5,933 nt of DNA from Chitinophagaceae bacterium (GTDB lineage: Bacteria; Bacteroidota; Bacteroidia; Chitinophagales; Chitinophagaceae): NCBI GenBank assembly GCA_947447815.1, contig CANFLJ010000134.1, forward strand, positions 1 through 5,933, written 5' to 3'. This document shows, in pieces, positions 5,368 through 5,933 of the stretch. The translations under genes and the position numbers were made by a program. The first letter of the stretch is position 1. Each line of letters opens with the position of its first letter. The notes beneath the pieces are model-generated. The model was given only the letters and a program-made list of their open reading frames with translations. It had not been told where the DNA came from and searched no databases.

Positions 5368-5933
5368 ATGTCAAAATCGTATAGTGTAAAAGGAAATCTG
5401 GTAGATGTTTGGAAACAAGAAATCTATCCTGCAGAAGTAATAGTGGAAGGAAGTAAAATAGTTGCTATAAATACAATAACCGTAGCAGAGGCTAGTACAT
5501 TACCCTATATTCTTCCTGGTTTTGTAGATAGCCATGTGCATGTAGAAAGCAGTATGCTGATACCTTCCGAGTTTGCCCGTCTGGCAGTAGTTCATGGTAC
5601 CGTAGCCACCATTAGTGATCCGCACGAAATAGCCAACGTGAATGGAATGGAAGGCGTAGAATTTATGATAGAAAATGGTAAGAAGGTCAACTTTAAGTTC
5701 AACTTTGGTGCGCCTAGTTGTGTGCCAGCAACCATCTTCGAAACTGCAGGAGCAACCGTTGACAGTGCCGATATTGAAGCCTTAATGAGCCGTCCTGAAA
5801 TTTTATACCTGAGCGAGATGATGAACTTCCCTGGTGTTTTATTCAAGGATGAAGAAGTAATGAAAAAAATTGCGATTGCTCATAAATATAATAAACCAGT
5901 AGATGGTCATGCCCCAGGTTTAAGAGGCTCTGA
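5368..5933 (+). CDS. ade: adenine deaminase, 3'-truncated by the window edge
   Basis: This enzyme deaminates adenine to hypoxanthine and ammonia, EC 3.5.4.2, in cytoplasmic purine salvage. The first 188 residues of a protein that usually has about 550 are visible, and the frame stays open to the last base. Family marks by residue: LPGFVDSHVHVESSM (49-63) with the HxH metal-binding pair H56 and H58, the HGTVATISDPHEIANV block (76-91), FGAPSCVPAT (113-122), the metal-bridging region SEMMNFPGV with E150 (149-157), and DGHAPGLRG (179-187), whose H181 is a further metal-ligand candidate. These are the hallmark blocks of Ade within the amidohydrolase superfamily and set it apart from adenosine deaminase-type enzymes. 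The ATG at 5368 gives the expected short N-terminal beta domain (VKGNLVDVWKQEIYPAEVIVEGSKI). AAAGGG ends two bases before it, too close for a good Shine-Dalgarno. A promoter-like sequence lies upstream. Confidence 0.96.
   Translation, partial: MSKSYSVKGNLVDVWKQEIYPAEVIVEGSKIVAINTITVAEASTLPYILPGFVDSHVHVESSMLIPSEFARLAVVHGTVATISDPHEIANVNGMEGVEFMIENGKKVNFKFNFGAPSCVPATIFETAGATVDSADIEALMSRPEILYLSEMMNFPGVLFKDEEVMKKIAIAHKYNKPVDGHAPGLRGS

Overview
The window looks like a chromosome segment of a Bacteroidota bacterium, plausibly of the Chitinophagaceae type (family-level guess only). The signs are moderate-to-low GC with very AT-rich intergenic DNA, no strong Shine-Dalgarno sequences before the starts, and promoter-like elements close to the Bacteroidota -33/-7 consensus (TTTG / TAnnTTTG).

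Two housekeeping enzymes frame the window. At the left edge is acetyl-CoA synthetase (acs, + strand, 5' end missing), closed by a clear hairpin terminator at about 1834-1862. At the right edge is adenine deaminase (ade, + strand, 3' end missing), preceded by a candidate promoter. Between them lies about 3.5 kb of accessory-looking DNA.

The first accessory part (about 1863-3604) is all on the minus strand. Read in its own direction it holds a C-terminal-HTH (XRE) regulator, a repeat-rich spacer, then two small unrecognised genes joined TGA|ATG. Related short repeats lie just past the stop codon of the HTH gene and of the second small gene. A third, inverted copy lies just before the first small gene. 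The 9 bases at the start of the two-gene unit (GTTGTGCAT) are the reverse complement of 9 bases just past its end. This is the arrangement expected of an integron gene cassette whose attC R'' box pairs with its own 5' end. No integrase is in the window and one attC-like site is unusually long, so the cassette reading is an inference.

The second part (about 3505-4326) is non-coding and AT-rich. It holds a near-perfect 30-bp palindrome whose centre is a TAnnTTTG-like -7 element facing the HTH gene, a likely autoregulatory operator. It also holds nine or more degenerate tandem copies of an exactly 42-bp unit (3681-4058).

A + strand gene of 316 codons follows, encoding an unrecognised N-terminal region and a C-terminal carboxypeptidase-regulatory-like beta-sandwich; ade comes after it. 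Acs (acetate to acetyl-CoA) and Ade (adenine to hypoxanthine) share no obvious pathway with the accessory genes, which look like an insertion between core genes.
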